Origin: Planococcus citri
Taxonomy: Eukaryota > Arthropoda > Insecta > Hemiptera > Pseudococcidae
Assembly (NCBI RefSeq): GCF_950023065.1
Contig: NC_088679.1
Span: forward strand, 66,464,001-66,528,000
Direction of reading: 5' to 3'
Length of the DNA stretch: 64,000 nucleotides
This document shows positions 23,590-35,914 of the stretch, in pieces. The position numbers and the translations under genes are program-made. The notes beneath the pieces are model-generated. The model had not been told where the DNA came from, did no database searches, and saw only the letters and a list, made by a program, of their open reading frames with translations. Position 1 is the first letter of the stretch, and every line of letters begins with the position of its first letter.

Positions 23590-24898
23590 CTACCTATTTT
23601 GTATCAAATTGCAATTTTTGTGGTATTTCAAGTTACCTTTGACCGTTTTTGGGGTCATATAATTCAACCTCGTTGAATTTGAAAATGTCATTACTTTCAA
23701 GATCCGAGGAGGAGAAGTGCCTGAAATTTTAGATTTTTTTAAAACTTAGGTGTTTGCCTTTTTTTCTTCTCCCTCCCCCCCCCCCTAAAACAGTCAAGCT
23801 TGCACAACCCTCTGGTATTTTTTCAACACATTCCAGATACTTCAATTTCCCATCATTTGGGCACCGTCAATCCACATCTTGGCCTTCGATTCGTATATTT
23901 CCATTCTTAATTGGTGCTTGAATAAATTATTTGCATTTATTTCAAATTTATTTATTTCTTATAATTTCAATTGATTTTTGTAATTTTAATGTGATGATTT
24001 CAATTATTGAGGTAATTTCTAATAATTTTTTCACAAATATTTTGGATTGCAAATGAGTTGGAGAGTTGGTGTCGAATTCAATTCTAATGATATTTTTTAA
24101 AATGTTTTTCATGGGTTAAAATACATATTTTTTTGATGGTGATTTTGAATTCATTTTTTAGCAGCGATTCATTTTAAGATTTTTTTGTAATGATTCAAAA
24201 TTAATTTTTTGTAGTATACCTAGGTCTAGTAAACTTTGGTGTAAATTTGAAGAACTTGAAAGCAATGACCTTGAATTTTTTTTCAAATTTTTGGCCGCAA
24301 CTGACCCTAGAATCCACTTTGAATACTTGAAATCAATGTAGAGGAAAATCCAAAACATGGAAAAAAATATTTTTATATTTTTCAGCCAATTTTCTATCAT
24401 TGGTAATTTTTTCAAAATGTTTCGTGACCCATGAGACCATTTGGAAACGTGCATTACCCGTCCGAAGTGGCCAATTTTGGTCAAAAAAAATTTTCTCGCG
24501 AAAATGTGTCAATGAAGCCGAACTATACTTACCATTTTTATTTGAAAAATTGGATTCTGCAGCTCCTAACTTTTACAGTTGAACACCAAAGTGCCCTCGT
24601 TTGGGCATTTTACATGATAAACTCGTATTGATCCTTGTGTAACTTTATGCAGTACCCAGCAGATTATGATGATTGATGAATAATTATTGAAATAGGTACA
24701 TATATATTTTATTGAATATTGATGAAGGAGAAAATGAGTACTTGACACTGAAATACATATTTACACTTGTGACAAAAGTAGATACCCCTTAATATTGTTA
24801 AAATGTGTATTTTTATCAGATTCTTTAGAGCACACTTTCAGAAAATGAGTTCATGGAAACTACTCTTGTTGATCAGGCAAGTCTGCCAAATTAACACC
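23590..24898. other. Intergenic DNA downstream of receptor E
   Basis: AT-rich with a few C- and G-runs; no gene or element boundary recognised. Confidence 0.45.
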
Positions 24899-26490
24899 TT
24901 AGTTTCTCATTGCCCTACTCAAAACATTAGCCACACTATACACTTGTTGACTGAATCGTAAAAAAAGATGCATGTCTATTGGGAATACTGCCATAGCTCT
25001 GAATTGAATTTGAATATGTGCTCTGTGCAACATCAAGTGGATAGTTTTTCGATTCGAAGGAGAAAGATAATACCAAGGTATGTCGTATATCGTGTCCAGG
25101 AACAAGTCTTCCTGAAATACAATTCACGAATTAGGATTTCATTGGCAAGGTGCTGCCGTGCCGTGTCGATATTTCATCAAAACTAATGCATAGGTATATG
25201 TGTACCATGTTTGAAAATAATGTGCCCGTTAAGCATGCGACAAAAAGTAAGTTGCAGGATTGAAGCCAGTAATTTAAATTTTTCAGTTTGTACATTAAAG
25301 AGTCATTTTCTTCCTGAAATAAGCATTATTCGGTCAATAAGAGGAAAACGTACCTACTCAATCTTGTAAATATTACTATTTTCGATGCTTATTCACTGTG
25401 GTTAATTATCATTAAACTTACGTATATATAGATGTATAAAAGTACAACTTCCAAATTCATTATGGCGACAAGACAAATAGATGTTGACAGCTCCAAGAAG
25501 GGCTTGAAATGCAATAATGATCTGCAAATGAGCAAATTTAAAAAGATCCAGGAATATGATGTAAATGGTATCGCCTACAAATTATTTCTACCTTACCTAA
25601 TCTTACCTTAAAAGTTCCTCGTGGTATTCCATATAAATTCGAATATCCTGCATGAATGTTTCCTGCAAAATGGCCACTTCTTTTGCATCATCCTTCTCAT
25701 CTGTACACTTCAATTTCTCATAACAATGAGTGAACAATCTCGATTGATTTTTAATCGAGTTGCTGACCAGTAAAAATTTATTACAATATTCTCTGGCAGT
25801 GAAAACCAAATGGATAGGTTTGAAAGCGTTGATGACCATGCATGGAATGGCAAACACGAATTGGAAAAAATTTATAACGAACAATTCGTGCATATTTTTC
25901 ACCATTTCACAGTAGATAGGATAAAGATAGGAAATCTGATCGTGTAATTTTTCATTCGAGTCACCGATTGCGAAGTATAACGTAGTAGTGATGAAATAAC
26001 CAAACCACGTTATGTAATAAAAGATGATAAGATTATAGACTATCTGCATGGAGTACTCGTTCTGTTGGATGAATCGCACCTCGGCTGGATATTTCGAATG
26101 AGATTCTGGATTTGGAAAAGGGATAAATGTTTTATCGAAAACTTGTAGTGATAATGTGGTACTTTTGCCGCATATCCACGAAGCCAAAGGGGTCGAAATA
26201 CCTAGATAAATAATAAGCATGATGGCATTATAAGCGTACAAAATGTTGGTGATACCTGGAGTAGGTGTGAACCATAGGTAAGATAGAATGGATAATGCGA
26301 AAAACGTGTTATTTAATATGTTGAATTTTATCCAAAATGAAGTCAATCCACGATCTATGTGATTGGAGTAGAAGAATTCACCCAAGAGCCAGTGCATTAG
26401 ATGGAGGTAATTGGTGATGCGTTTTGAATGTCCAAATACTTTGATCCAGTTGAAAAAACGGTGAAAAGAATTCGAGTCTTTGGACTCCAT
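24899..26490 (-). CDS. Odorant receptor E (7tm_6), complete
   Basis: Predicted 434-residue odorant receptor, the sister of receptor D. Exons are 25607..26490, 25422..25521, 25206..25313 and 24899..25111, with introns of 85, 108 and 94 bp. Donors are GTAAGA, GTAAGT and GTACAC; acceptors are TTTGCAG, ATTTCAG and ATTTCAG. The open frame continues upstream of the chosen ATG at 26490 (MESKDSN) to 26568, but the shorter start matches D and the general start position of the cluster. Signatures are GEFFYSN, GDSNEKLHDQ...YPIYCE, CLTGTLFSNM and IPWYYLSP...VYSVANVLSR. D and E share GDS in place of the GYT found in the other members, DQ/NQ in place of DP, and FSNM in place of FSDM/FKDM, which marks them as a recent local duplication. 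No disabling mutation is seen. Confidence 0.92.
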
Positions 26491-27335
26491 GGGTAGGTAC
26501 AGGACTGTTTCCAGGATTACAATGCTGCGAGTAGAGATGCAATTCTTATACGATGACGACGTATTCAAGCTACAAAGGTGTTCGAGGTGTTAGCATGTGA
26601 AATCTACATATAAACCACATCTAGAATATTGCCAGTGTTTGAATTGATATTGAGTAGTGGTGTACGTATTATGTCGTAGACATATTTTTTCTAATGAATA
26701 ACAAATTATAATTTTAATTCATAAAAAATTATCATTCTATGTTTTTTTTCAATATTGCAGCGATGTTTTGACCATTTTATAATGTCAATATTATACCTAT
26801 AGGTAATTCTGCTTTTCTGGCTTGTAAACTGCCTGTTTATAAGCTTATATTTTTTTTTTTTGGCTAAATTAGATTTTTGTCGTTAAATATTGACACAATG
26901 CCTATTTTATAGGAACATGTTTACACAAATTTGTCAGATAGTTTTTTTTTCTTCATGGAATTGACCTGCACGAGATTTAATGAAAAAAACATCACTGGAA
27001 TGAACGTCCATTGAACGAAGTAGGTAGGTACATATCTATCTACCTGAAAGTTGAATATCAAATTAGCTCATTCTAATTTTCCATTTTTCAGGCATTGTTG
27101 TAAATATAAGTATAAATATCTGACCCTGTGATTTTTTACTTTTTATTTTTTAAATCGTGTTTTCTCACAAAGAAACCCCATACTGGTTAAGTGTAAATTA
27201 TTATTCAATTTTTTTGGACACATTTTCAGAACTTTTTCAATAAAACCAACTAAAAAGCACATCACAATCACATTTTTAAAAATATTGTACAGCATGTTAG
27301 GCCTACAAATATACTTAGCAAGTTTGATCACATGA
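26491..27335. other. 5' flank of receptor E
   Basis: AT-rich upstream DNA; no motif or gene recognised. Confidence 0.45.
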
Positions 27336-27337
27336 CT

Positions 27338-27995
27338 CCCATATCAGATTGGTTAAAAAATACAAACACCTATTTACAATGAATTCACTTGAAGTTAGCA
27401 AGGCTAATGTAGATGAATATTGAATATGAACTGAAAGTGAGGGATGATGAGCCGGTGGCCTCAAGGTCACATAAATTAGCTCCTGTTGAGAGGAGAGAAA
27501 TTTGGAGGCAAATAAATGCAATGCTTAAAGCCTTTGACTATATACGAGTATACATGGACTGCTATCTTCCATTTCCCTGATGAAGCCGAAGTAATAGAGT
27601 ACTTAATCGGGAGCATCTGGAATTTTCATGCACGCGCAGGAATCCAAACCACCCTCACACCTTCCAATCACCAGCGACAAACACCTTCCTACGTTCCAAC
27701 AACCGCAACGCTCATTGCAGCGAAATCTCGTGCATGCTCAGAGCCCATGTCCCGATTAAGTACCGCTATTGCTTTGGCTTCGCTATTCCCTTTAATCTCT
27801 GTATGAGATAGCAGTCCATGTATATATAGTCAAAGGTTAAAGCAGGTATTTTAAGGAGATCAAAATCAAATTACTGTGCTCCAGTCTTTTTAGTGAAGAA
27901 AAATGGAAAATTCAGATTTATCAGCAATTTTCAACAGCTGAATAAAAAATTCATTCCAGACAGAAATTCTGTTCCCAGAATTGAAATAGTATATT
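27338..27995 (+). pseudogene. Ty3/gypsy reverse transcriptase remnant, split by a MITE
   Basis: The left part (27338..27530) translates, with one frameshift near 27420, to LVKKYKHLFTMNS followed by IEYELKVRDDEPVASRSHKL and APVERREIWRQINAMLK. The right part (27843..27990) gives AGILRRSKSNYCAPVFLVKK, then NGKFRFISNFQQLNKKFIPD and RNSVPRIE. These match the start of the gypsy RT domain (family pattern: ...GIIrpSxSPyaSPvvlVkKkdGkxRfxxDyRxLNxxTxxDxyPxP). The MITE at 27531 falls between AMLK and AGIL; removing it and one target copy restores the frame. Protease, the catalytic YxDD part, RNase H and integrase are not seen. Confidence 0.8.
27531..27836. mobile_element. MITE inserted in the gypsy RT remnant
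   Basis: 306-bp element with terminal inverted repeats starting CCTTTGACTATATA and sharing ACATGGACTGCTATCT and GTACTTAATCGGGA further in. It is flanked by the 6-bp direct repeat TTAAAG (27525..27530 and 27837..27842). No coding capacity. The superfamily is not assignable from the ends alone; a 6-bp duplication excludes simple TA or TTAA cut-and-paste. Confidence 0.8.
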
Positions 27996-28270
27996 ACAAT
28001 ACAAGGAGCAAAAGTGAAGTATGTTTGGTCGAGTGCAATTTTTGAATTTTACTTGCCAAGCTGAAGGCGAGGAGGTGAGTTAAAGCACGAGACCAAACAT
28101 TCTTCACGTCTCTTCTTGCATTGGAAGATATTTTTCATTAATCATGCTACAAAAATGAGTTTTACACCCATTTTTGGTTAAAGTGATGAGTATGACTCCT
28201 TTTTTGCATAGTAAATATATATCGAATACTAAGGTTTGTAGAAACAAACTGAAGACATTATGTCAATTGG

Positions 28271-31200
28271 AAAGGGTATTCCTGGTTAAGATAGGTGAAA
28301 TGGCCCTATTCTCAGATTTGGAAAATCATGATGGATTATTGTTGGGTACGTCCAATAAAAATTTTCGACCGGAATTTCCGCCCCCCAACCCGCCCCCCTT
28401 GGTCAGTATAGCCAAAAAACGCGTTTTTTGCGCAAAAAATTCGGTATCCATGAGTGGTGGGGATAAAATTCTGGTACCACGCGGAATGTGTAGGGAAAGT
28501 CTGGGCCTTTCAACACGATTTTTTTCAAAAATTTTTATCATAGTGGTGGGGGTAAAATTGACAAAAGAAAACTTTGAAGCGCCACAGCTCCGAACTGAAG
28601 GGTACTACACAAAAACTGTTTTCGCCAAAATGTGTCTTTTTACTAGTACTTTCTTCCTACTAATCCATGAAATTGAAATTTTGTCTGCAAAAGGATCATA
28701 TTTGCAAAAAACTCTAAAAAATACGCGTTTTTCGCATTTTTTTGCAAAATTATGCAAAATATGCGAAAAATGTATAGAACAAAACATGTTGAGCGTCGAA
28801 TTTTACCCTAGAAAACGTGTTCAAAAGGTTGTCAAAACGCTCCTCTACTGAAGTTAGCTTAGATTGTAATCATGAGCTCTCTGAATAAAAAAAATACCAA
28901 AAATATTCAAATTGAGGTCAGAGTGATTCAGTTATAATTTTCACAGTCTTCTCATTTTAAACACGTTTCCACAATGCTTGGTCAAAAAAATCCTTCAAAA
29001 TGAAAATATCGTATGTCAAACTTACAAAAAGTTACCAAGAATAGGCAAGTTACCCAAAAATTGTTCAGAAATCTAACTCAAAATCAGTATTTGCAGAAAA
29101 TACAAATTTCGATTTTAATTTCAATTTTCAAAAATCTCAACAAAATCTTGTTTAAATCCAATAGGTACAATACATACATGTTCAACAAATCTTACCAAAA
29201 TTCAAAAACTTGACCCATCATGAGGGACAAATTGTTTGAAAAATCAATTTTTTTTTAGCATTTTTGAAGATCCTTTACCCATACTACATATTCTATAAAA
29301 AAAAGTACACTTTGTATATCTTATCCATAGATTGATGTGATAAACGTAGGTACCTATCATTTTATTTACAAGTATAATTGAACATTTTTTTCGGGTCAGA
29401 ATTTTTCTATTTTTAAAGAGAACTAGAGAAAATGAATAGAAAAAGAAATCGAGAGAAAAAATACCTATAAAATTACAAGTATTGATTTTAAAAATGGAAA
29501 AAGCAGCACTTTTGAGACAAATTCTGATAAACGTTAGGACTTTTTGACAATTTTTTCAAAAACTGTACCTTCAATCTATTTTGGCTAACACGAGATTTTA
29601 TTAACCATTTTGGCATAAAATATAATTTTTTGGATAATTCATCAGAAAAAGGCCTTTGCCCACAATGTTTCGTCGAAAAAGTGGAACTTGCAGACAATTT
29701 TGACAAAAAGCAGTAGTTTTGGAAATGTTGGCTAAAAGCAGAAGTTTTTTTACGATACCTAGACACGTAATTTATCTATTTATTTAGAAATAACTAAGAA
29801 AAAATAAAATTTTGACAATGATTTGGCAAAAAACCGGATTTTTTAAGGATAATTTTTGGAAAATCAAAAATTCTTTCCAATTTAGGCAACAAGATTTTTT
29901 GAACATTTCGGCAAAAAGCAGGAGTTTTCTTTTGGCAATTTTTACAAAGTTAGGAGTTTTTTTATAATTTTGACAAAAAAGGAACTTATATTTACGTACG
30001 ATTCTGACGCAAACGAGATTTTTTTGACAATTTAGGCAAGAGCAGAAAAAACATAACACGGACTTCTTTGGATCATTTTGGCAAAAGAAGGAAATTTTGA
30101 AATTTTGGCTACTAACAAAGTTTTTGGTCATTTCTGCAAAAAATATTAGGATTTTCTTGATAACGTCAAAAAAGGTATTTTCTCAACAATTTTGGCAAAA
30201 AACAGGACTTTTTTGGAAATTTTGACAAAAGTTGGGATTTTTTAATAATTTTTTTTACAATTTTGGCGAAAATGAGACTTTTTGCAATGATTCCGGCGAT
30301 AAAATTTTTTGAACATTTTGGCATAAAACATGTGCTTTTTTGGCAATTTTTACAAACAGTCAAGATTTTTTGATACCTACCTAATTATGGCAAAAAATTG
30401 GAATTTTTGAAATTTTGGACAACAACAGGTTTTTTTGCTCATTTTTACAAAAAATATTAAGATTTTGATAACGTCATTCAGAAGAAAGTATTTTCGACAA
30501 TTATGACCAAAAACAGTGCTTTTCTGATAATTTCGACAGAAGTTAAAAATTTTTTATAATAGGTACCTATTTACAAAAATGTGACTTTTTTGATAATTTT
30601 GGCAAAAGCAGGAATTTTTGACAAGTGACATGACCAACGTGACAATATCACTTCATCAGATAGTGCACAGTGAGGTGCCATACCTCATCTCATGACTTTG
30701 CTGCAAAGATGTGATGTGTGCGCGCGCTTAGCTTAGTAGATGAGCGTTTTGACAACCTTTTGAACACGTTTTCTAGGGTAAAATTCGACGCTCAACATGT
30801 TTTGTTCTATACATTTTTCGCATATTTTGCATAATTTTGCAAAAAAATGCGAAAAACGCGTATTTTTTGCAAATATGAGCCTTTTGCAGACAAAATTTCA
30901 ATTTCATGGATTAGTAGGAAGAAAGTACTAGTAAAAAGACACATTTTGGCGAAAACAGTTTTTGTGTAGTACCCTTCAATTCGGAGCTGTGGCGCTTCAA
31001 AGTTTTCTTTTGTCAATTTTACCCCCACCACTATGATAAAAATTTTTGAAAAAAATCGTGTTGAAAGGCCCAGACTTTCCCTACACATTCCGCGTGGTAC
31101 CAGAATTTTATCCCCACTACTCATGGATACCGAATTTTTCGCGCAAAAAACGCGTTTTTTGGCTATACTGACCAAGGGGGGTGGGTTGGGGGGCGGAAAT

Positions 31201-31303
31201 TCCGGTCGAAAATTTTTATTGGACGTACCCAACAATAATCCATCATGATTTTCCAAATCTGAGAACAGGGCCATTTCACCTATCTTAACCGGGAATACCC
31301 TTT
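28271..31303. mobile_element. Long foldback element with AT-rich repeat core
   Basis: Arms 28271..28857 and 30728..31303 are nearly identical inverse complements beginning AAAGGGTATTCC.GGTTAAG. The open frames in the two arms (within 28174..28851 plus, and 30807..31274 minus) are therefore the same sequence read twice; they show no known domain. The 1.9-kb core contains, at 29485..30640, many variants of TTTTTGACAATTTTGGCAAAAA. No transposase seen. Exact ends and target duplication are unclear (AATT lies at or near both ends). Confidence 0.7.
29485..30640. repeat. AT-rich tandem array inside the foldback
   Basis: Degenerate units of about 50-65 bp containing TTTTGACAATTTTGGCAAAAA and CAGGATTTTTT. 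Minus-strand open frames here (K/C/F-rich, such as 29784..30131) come from the repeat and are not genes. Confidence 0.7.
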
Positions 31304-31578
31304 AATTCTGTACAATCTTCCTCGACTTCATTTTTCTGTAGAATGCTTTTTTCCGCCTCCAGAGCGCTTTAAAAGTTAAAAGATGTTCATTTTCGACCCG
31401 GGTAAACATGGAGCATTTTCATAGCATGCACGGAGGATGGAAAACTTATACTTTCATCGCATGTATAATGAAAATATTTTTATGGCACTTGAAGGAGCCA
31501 GAAAATTTTGCATTTTAGATTGTAATTCAGGTTTTCATTGCTATAGTGGATAATCAGATTTTTAATTAATGACAAAGA

Positions 31579-32632
31579 ACCCGCGTAGCACAAGCGATGC
31601 CAAAGTCGATGGAAAAGACGAGATCTCTAATCCGTCATTTGTCGACACGACATTTGTTGGCACCAATGTCGATAAATGACGAGCGAGAAGTTGATATCAA
31701 AATCGACTGTCCTCTCCCTTCATTTTTTGTCTCGACATTGGTGTCATTTTTTTGAGTCTAAAAGAAGCAAATTTTGATTGAAAAATGTGCGAAATGGCCC
31801 AAAACTCTTTTTTTGATTCAAGTAAAATTATTCTCAAAAGTATTTTACCCTAAAAAAAATTTTTGAAAGAAAAAAAGTTGCCCTGGGTAGGGATCGAACC
31901 TAGGTTGCCATTCACTTCTGTCGCGTTCTCCATCCACTAGACCATTGCCGCTGTTGAGTGGAGATGCCTTAAAAGAATATTTAGTCCATCTTATTCTGGA
32001 CTTAGAAAATTTTTCTTGTTGTATTGTCCACTCTGACATCGACAAATGAGTCGGCAACACTTCAAAATTTCTAAAAAAAATTTATAGATCTTGTAATCGA
32101 CATCAACTTCCTCATCAATATTAACCAGATGATTGATGTCGATTACAAGATCTACAGAAGTATCTACTCAATGACGACATTTTGTAGATACTTTTGTAGA
32201 CCCTATAATCGATATCGAAATTCAGGTCATCTTGCCAATGCCAAAGTTGATGACAATTATTAGATCGACAAAAGTAACTATACAAGATCAAAATTTTGTA
32301 GATGCTGTTGTTTATCTTATAGTTGACATCAACTTCGGATCGACAAGACGACCTGAATTTCGATATCGATCATGCGTCTACAAAGGTATCTACAATATAC
32401 TTATCAAAATCTTGCACATGACTGTAGATACAAATGTAGACAGCAATGACAACCATCGGCATTTTCATCATAATTTTTGAAAAAAGTGTCAATTTTTAAT
32501 TAATCATCTTAAACGTAGTTAGATTAACCCCTTTGTGGATAATGTTTGGACTTTTTTCAATCAACAATCATGTAAAATCATGTCGATACTTTTGTCGAGG
32601 CCACTGACGATCTCGTCAGTGCTACGCGGGAA
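31579..32632. mobile_element. Possible TIR element with GTCGAT-rich interior
   Basis: Ends are inverted copies of CCCGCGTAGCAC. The interior holds many variants of TGTCGATTACAAGATCTAC and CGACATCAACTTC in both orientations, and a SINE at 31848..31970. Target duplication is not clear (AAGAA against AAGAG). No transposase. Confidence 0.45.
31848..31970 (-). mobile_element. tRNA-derived SINE
   Basis: Read on the minus strand, a tRNA-like head has an A box TGGTCTAGTGG (31934..31944) and a B box GGTTCGATCCC (31890..31900) at tRNA spacing, followed by a T-rich tail that could stop RNA polymerase III. Imperfect flanking repeats AAAAGTATTTTA (31836..31847) and AAAAGAATATTTA (31971..31983) look like an old target duplication. 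The acceptor stem does not pair, so this is not a working tRNA gene. Confidence 0.65.
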
Positions 32633-32639
32633 GAGACAG

Positions 32640-33555
32640 GGGAGTGGAAGCTTGAATTACATAACTATACCAACATACCTCAATGAGTATATGCTACACA
32701 TCTTTGATATGTAGATTAAGTATTGAAAAGTGAGGTCACTTATTTTTTTTAAGGAAGAGGTAGATGTTGTATGAGAAATAGGACAGTGTACAGAGAGTGA
32801 GCTAGTTGGATGAGTCAAGAGTAAATTCAAGGAATAGGTTGAGTAGTGAGTGAATTAAAGTAGGACACATGACGTTTTTATACTGTTTAATAATTCAGTA
32901 TCAAGCTAGACCAATAGACCATCAGTGTGTACTGAGACAGTTGAATAGTATACATATTGGTGAATATATCATTTTGATAAAACCTGCCTACTATTTCATA
33001 CGACAATACTAATAAACTGTAAAAAGTTTTTAATGGGGTTCAAATGGGTAAGTTCAAAATGTTGGTTCCAAAATTTCTCAAAAATTAAAACTTCCTAATT
33101 TCTGCCCCCCCCCCCTGGTCGAAAATAGAAAAATCACCTCACATAACATTTATTAGGCTATTTAAGCAGATATTTTAGGTTTAAAACGTTTTTGAAAATA
33201 GTACTCAGTGGTTTCTAAAATTCTTTTTTTATTCACTACCTACTTTGGGAACCTCTAAAAATGGTCATTTTGGGTTAACTAGCCACTGATTCATATTTGG
33301 GACATTTATCACAACATTTTATGAGTACCTAGTTGAGTCGATAACTGTGTGGGCCCAAAAAATAGTCTTATCGTGGACTCCTCATCTCAGTTCTATTTTT
33401 AGGTTCTGATTTTATTAGGTGGGTAGTGGGTACCTGGTTACCTATTACCATTTTCCGTTTCCTTTTCAATTTTTTAGAATTATAGGTGCTTCAATTTTAC
33501 TTTTGCAAGTTAAAAATATTTTTTGTGCCTATACCTACTACTTTCATTTAATTTA
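32640..33555. other. Intergenic DNA, nothing recognised
   Basis: AT-rich with a C-run near 33110; no coding or repeat structure supported. Confidence 0.45.
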
Positions 33556-33559
33556 TTTA

Positions 33560-33916
33560 ATTTTCAGAATGTTTAATTTATCTTCACCAAAAATCTTTAT
33601 GAAAAGGAATTGGAACTCGATCACTGATGATTTCATCAGCAAGTTGCTTAACGCCGACTCACAGTTTATTGTCCATTTGAACCTTTTAAATCAATGTAGC
33701 GAAATTTGGGATAAATTCGTGATAATGATTTGCTAACCCAACCAGACTTTGTAATTTTGAAACATTTGTTGGGCATGGGTTTTTAGAATCTTTTCGAGCT
33801 TATCTTTGGTTTTATGAATACCAAATTCATCAATTTTATAACCAAGATATCTCAAAGAAGTTTCAAAAAAAGAACATATCTCCTTATTTAAACGAATGTC
33901 GTTTTCTGGGCCAAAT
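33560..33916 (-). pseudogene. Ty3/gypsy RT C-terminal remnant
   Basis: On the minus strand the sequence gives DIRLNKEICSFFETSLRYLG followed by YKIDEFGIHKTKDKLEKILK, matching the end of the gypsy RT domain (family pattern LnxxKCxFfxxxvxyLGhxIdxxGIxxxxxKlxxI). After a frameshift it continues as ANHYHEFIPNFATLI and then FKWTINCESALSNLL, the expected linker and start of RNase H (yYxkFIpnfsxl, fxWxxxcexAFxxLK). Stops and frameshifts show that it is dead. It lies opposite in strand to the remnant at 27338, so the two are probably separate insertions. Confidence 0.7.
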
Positions 33917-34253
33917 TGTGGATTTCTTTGTCTTGATTTTCACAAATTTTGAGTGAAAAATTTAACAAAATGTTGCTAATAATTGGGCTTCTGAAATTTA
34001 ATTTGCTGTTCAGACGCGGGTAAGGTATTGGGCCAAAAAATCAAATTCAATGGAAATTAATTTTATGTAATGAAGACCAGACGGAAAGAACCAGAAAGCG
34101 CAACAGGTCACTGATCAAAAAACTAAAATCAAAACCAGAAATACATCTTCTATTTCAATCACAGTCTTCTATAAAATCGCCCTCTCTGACAAACTAACTT
34201 ATCCATAAATATCACAGATTCTTTTAGAGTATCATATACCAATGCACACGTGT
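33917..34253. other. 3' flank of receptor F
   Basis: May contain more of the degraded retroelement, but I could not read a continuous match. Confidence 0.4.
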
Positions 34254-35914
34254 TCAAACTGTGTAAATAATTGTGACACGTCTTAAAACATTAACCACCG
34301 AGTACACGTGTCTACAAAATTTCAAAAAGAGCTCCATACTCATCGGATACACGTGTAAAGCCTTGAACTCTATCTTGACGTGGGTTCGAAACAGTAAGAA
34401 TTTTACAAATTTTCGATTCACTGGAGACAAATAGTACCACGGAATATCGTAAACCGTATCTCGGAACATGTTCTCCTGCAAATAGATATAAAAATCACTA
34501 TTATCGTTTAGTAGGTTAAAATTGAAGTAATTCTATTATTGTCACCCTTATCACCCACAATATTAAAAAATAGAATAATCGCACCATGTCCGAGAATAAT
34601 GTACCGGTCAAACAACCCGCAAAGAATATCGTACAGATTATTATACCGTAGATCATATTTTTCATTTTTAATATCACAGAATTATCGACCTGAAATTTTA
34701 TCGATGTTTCAACATTATTTTTTTCCATTTTTAATATAAATAAATTCAAAATTAGTACCTATCCGTAGTTGGTTCAAATACTTACTAATACAAAAAGATA
34801 GAATAATACTACTTCTAAGTACATGAACATGATGATGCTGAGTGACATATTCATCTCCAAGTAAGGTCTCAGTTTCGATAATGCTCTGAAATCAAATTTT
34901 CACAATATTGAAAATTGGAATTTTCCAAACATTGAATAATACATACCTACACTCCAAATCTCCTTACATATGGAATAAATTTTATAAAAATGGACAATAA
35001 AGACTTTAGAGACCTACCTACCTCAATAATTTTTCGTGAAACTGAGCACAAGAACGAATATTCTTCAAAAAAGAATCCTCCAGGTTGAACATTCTCTTCC
35101 TATTAATTTCCTGAGCTGTTCCATTATCGTTGAGCAGCTCCTCGTAACGAAGCATAAAAGCTCTAGATTGACTTTTAACAGAATCGTCCAAAAATCGAAA
35201 TTTATTGTATAATTCACTCGCCACGAGCATCATATAAGGAGGCATAAATAGATAAGAAATCATCAACGGAGACGCTGCCAGCAATTGGCATATCAATATG
35301 GTAAAAAATACAACCATATTTTGTACAGGTTCGCAATACACCGGATAAAAATACGATATGGGATCGTTCAGTTTGATCTTCGTGTACCCGAGGAGTAAAT
35401 GTAAATTCGTGCAAATAATGTAACACAGGATGATTCCGAATTGCGAAACGAACGAAATTATCGCCATGTCAGCAGAATTTGCTCTTGGTCGTTCCAACTG
35501 TACGATCGATTGTGGCGGAAGTAGAAAATCTTCGTGTAAATCGACGTTGACAGTTTGATCTAGAAGCTTGAAAGCTTCGAAGGAATGCTCGTGGCAGGCG
35601 TAGGAAGCCATAGGTATTAAAATTCCGAGATAAATACCAATCATAGTCATATTACCAGTCAGTAATAACGTGGTAAATGGCGGATCTGGTGTGAAAAACA
35701 CGTAAGATGCGCAATGCGAGAAGAAGAATACGATATGGATGGCATTGTACGATATCCAGAATATGGTGAAGCGACGATGGAATATCTTGGAGTAGTAGAA
35801 TTCGCCTAGAATCCAGTAAAGGAGTCTGATATGATTCAGGGTTACCCTGGTGTATCCGAAAGGCTTCTCTATTCTGTGGAGCCAATTGATGATCCTGGAA
35901 TTCTGCTGTACCAT
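34254..35914 (-). CDS. Odorant receptor F (7tm_6), complete
   Basis: Predicted 439-residue odorant receptor. Exons are 35022..35914, 34786..34885, 34585..34689 and 34254..34475, with introns of 136, 96 and 109 bp. Donors are GTAGGT, GTAAGT and GTGCGA (the last is weak); acceptors are ATTTCAG, ATTTCAG and TTTGCAG. The open frame starts further up at 36001, but the ATG at 35914 (MVQQNS) fits the start position in the paralogues. Signatures are GEFYYSK, GYTKIKLNDP...YPVYCE, CLTGTLFSDM and IPWYYLSP...VYSVVNVLRR. It is nearest to receptor C (shared LAASPL.I.YL.MP block in the fourth helix). Exon 3 is 105 bp, one codon shorter than in C, D and E. It is separated from E by 7.8 kb of retroelement and foldback debris. 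No disabling change is seen. Confidence 0.92.

Noticed and set aside
28174..28851. 225-codon plus-strand frame as a gene
   Set aside because: Repeated in the opposite arm of the foldback at 30.8-31.3 kb and without any domain or splice context; most likely a by-product of the element.
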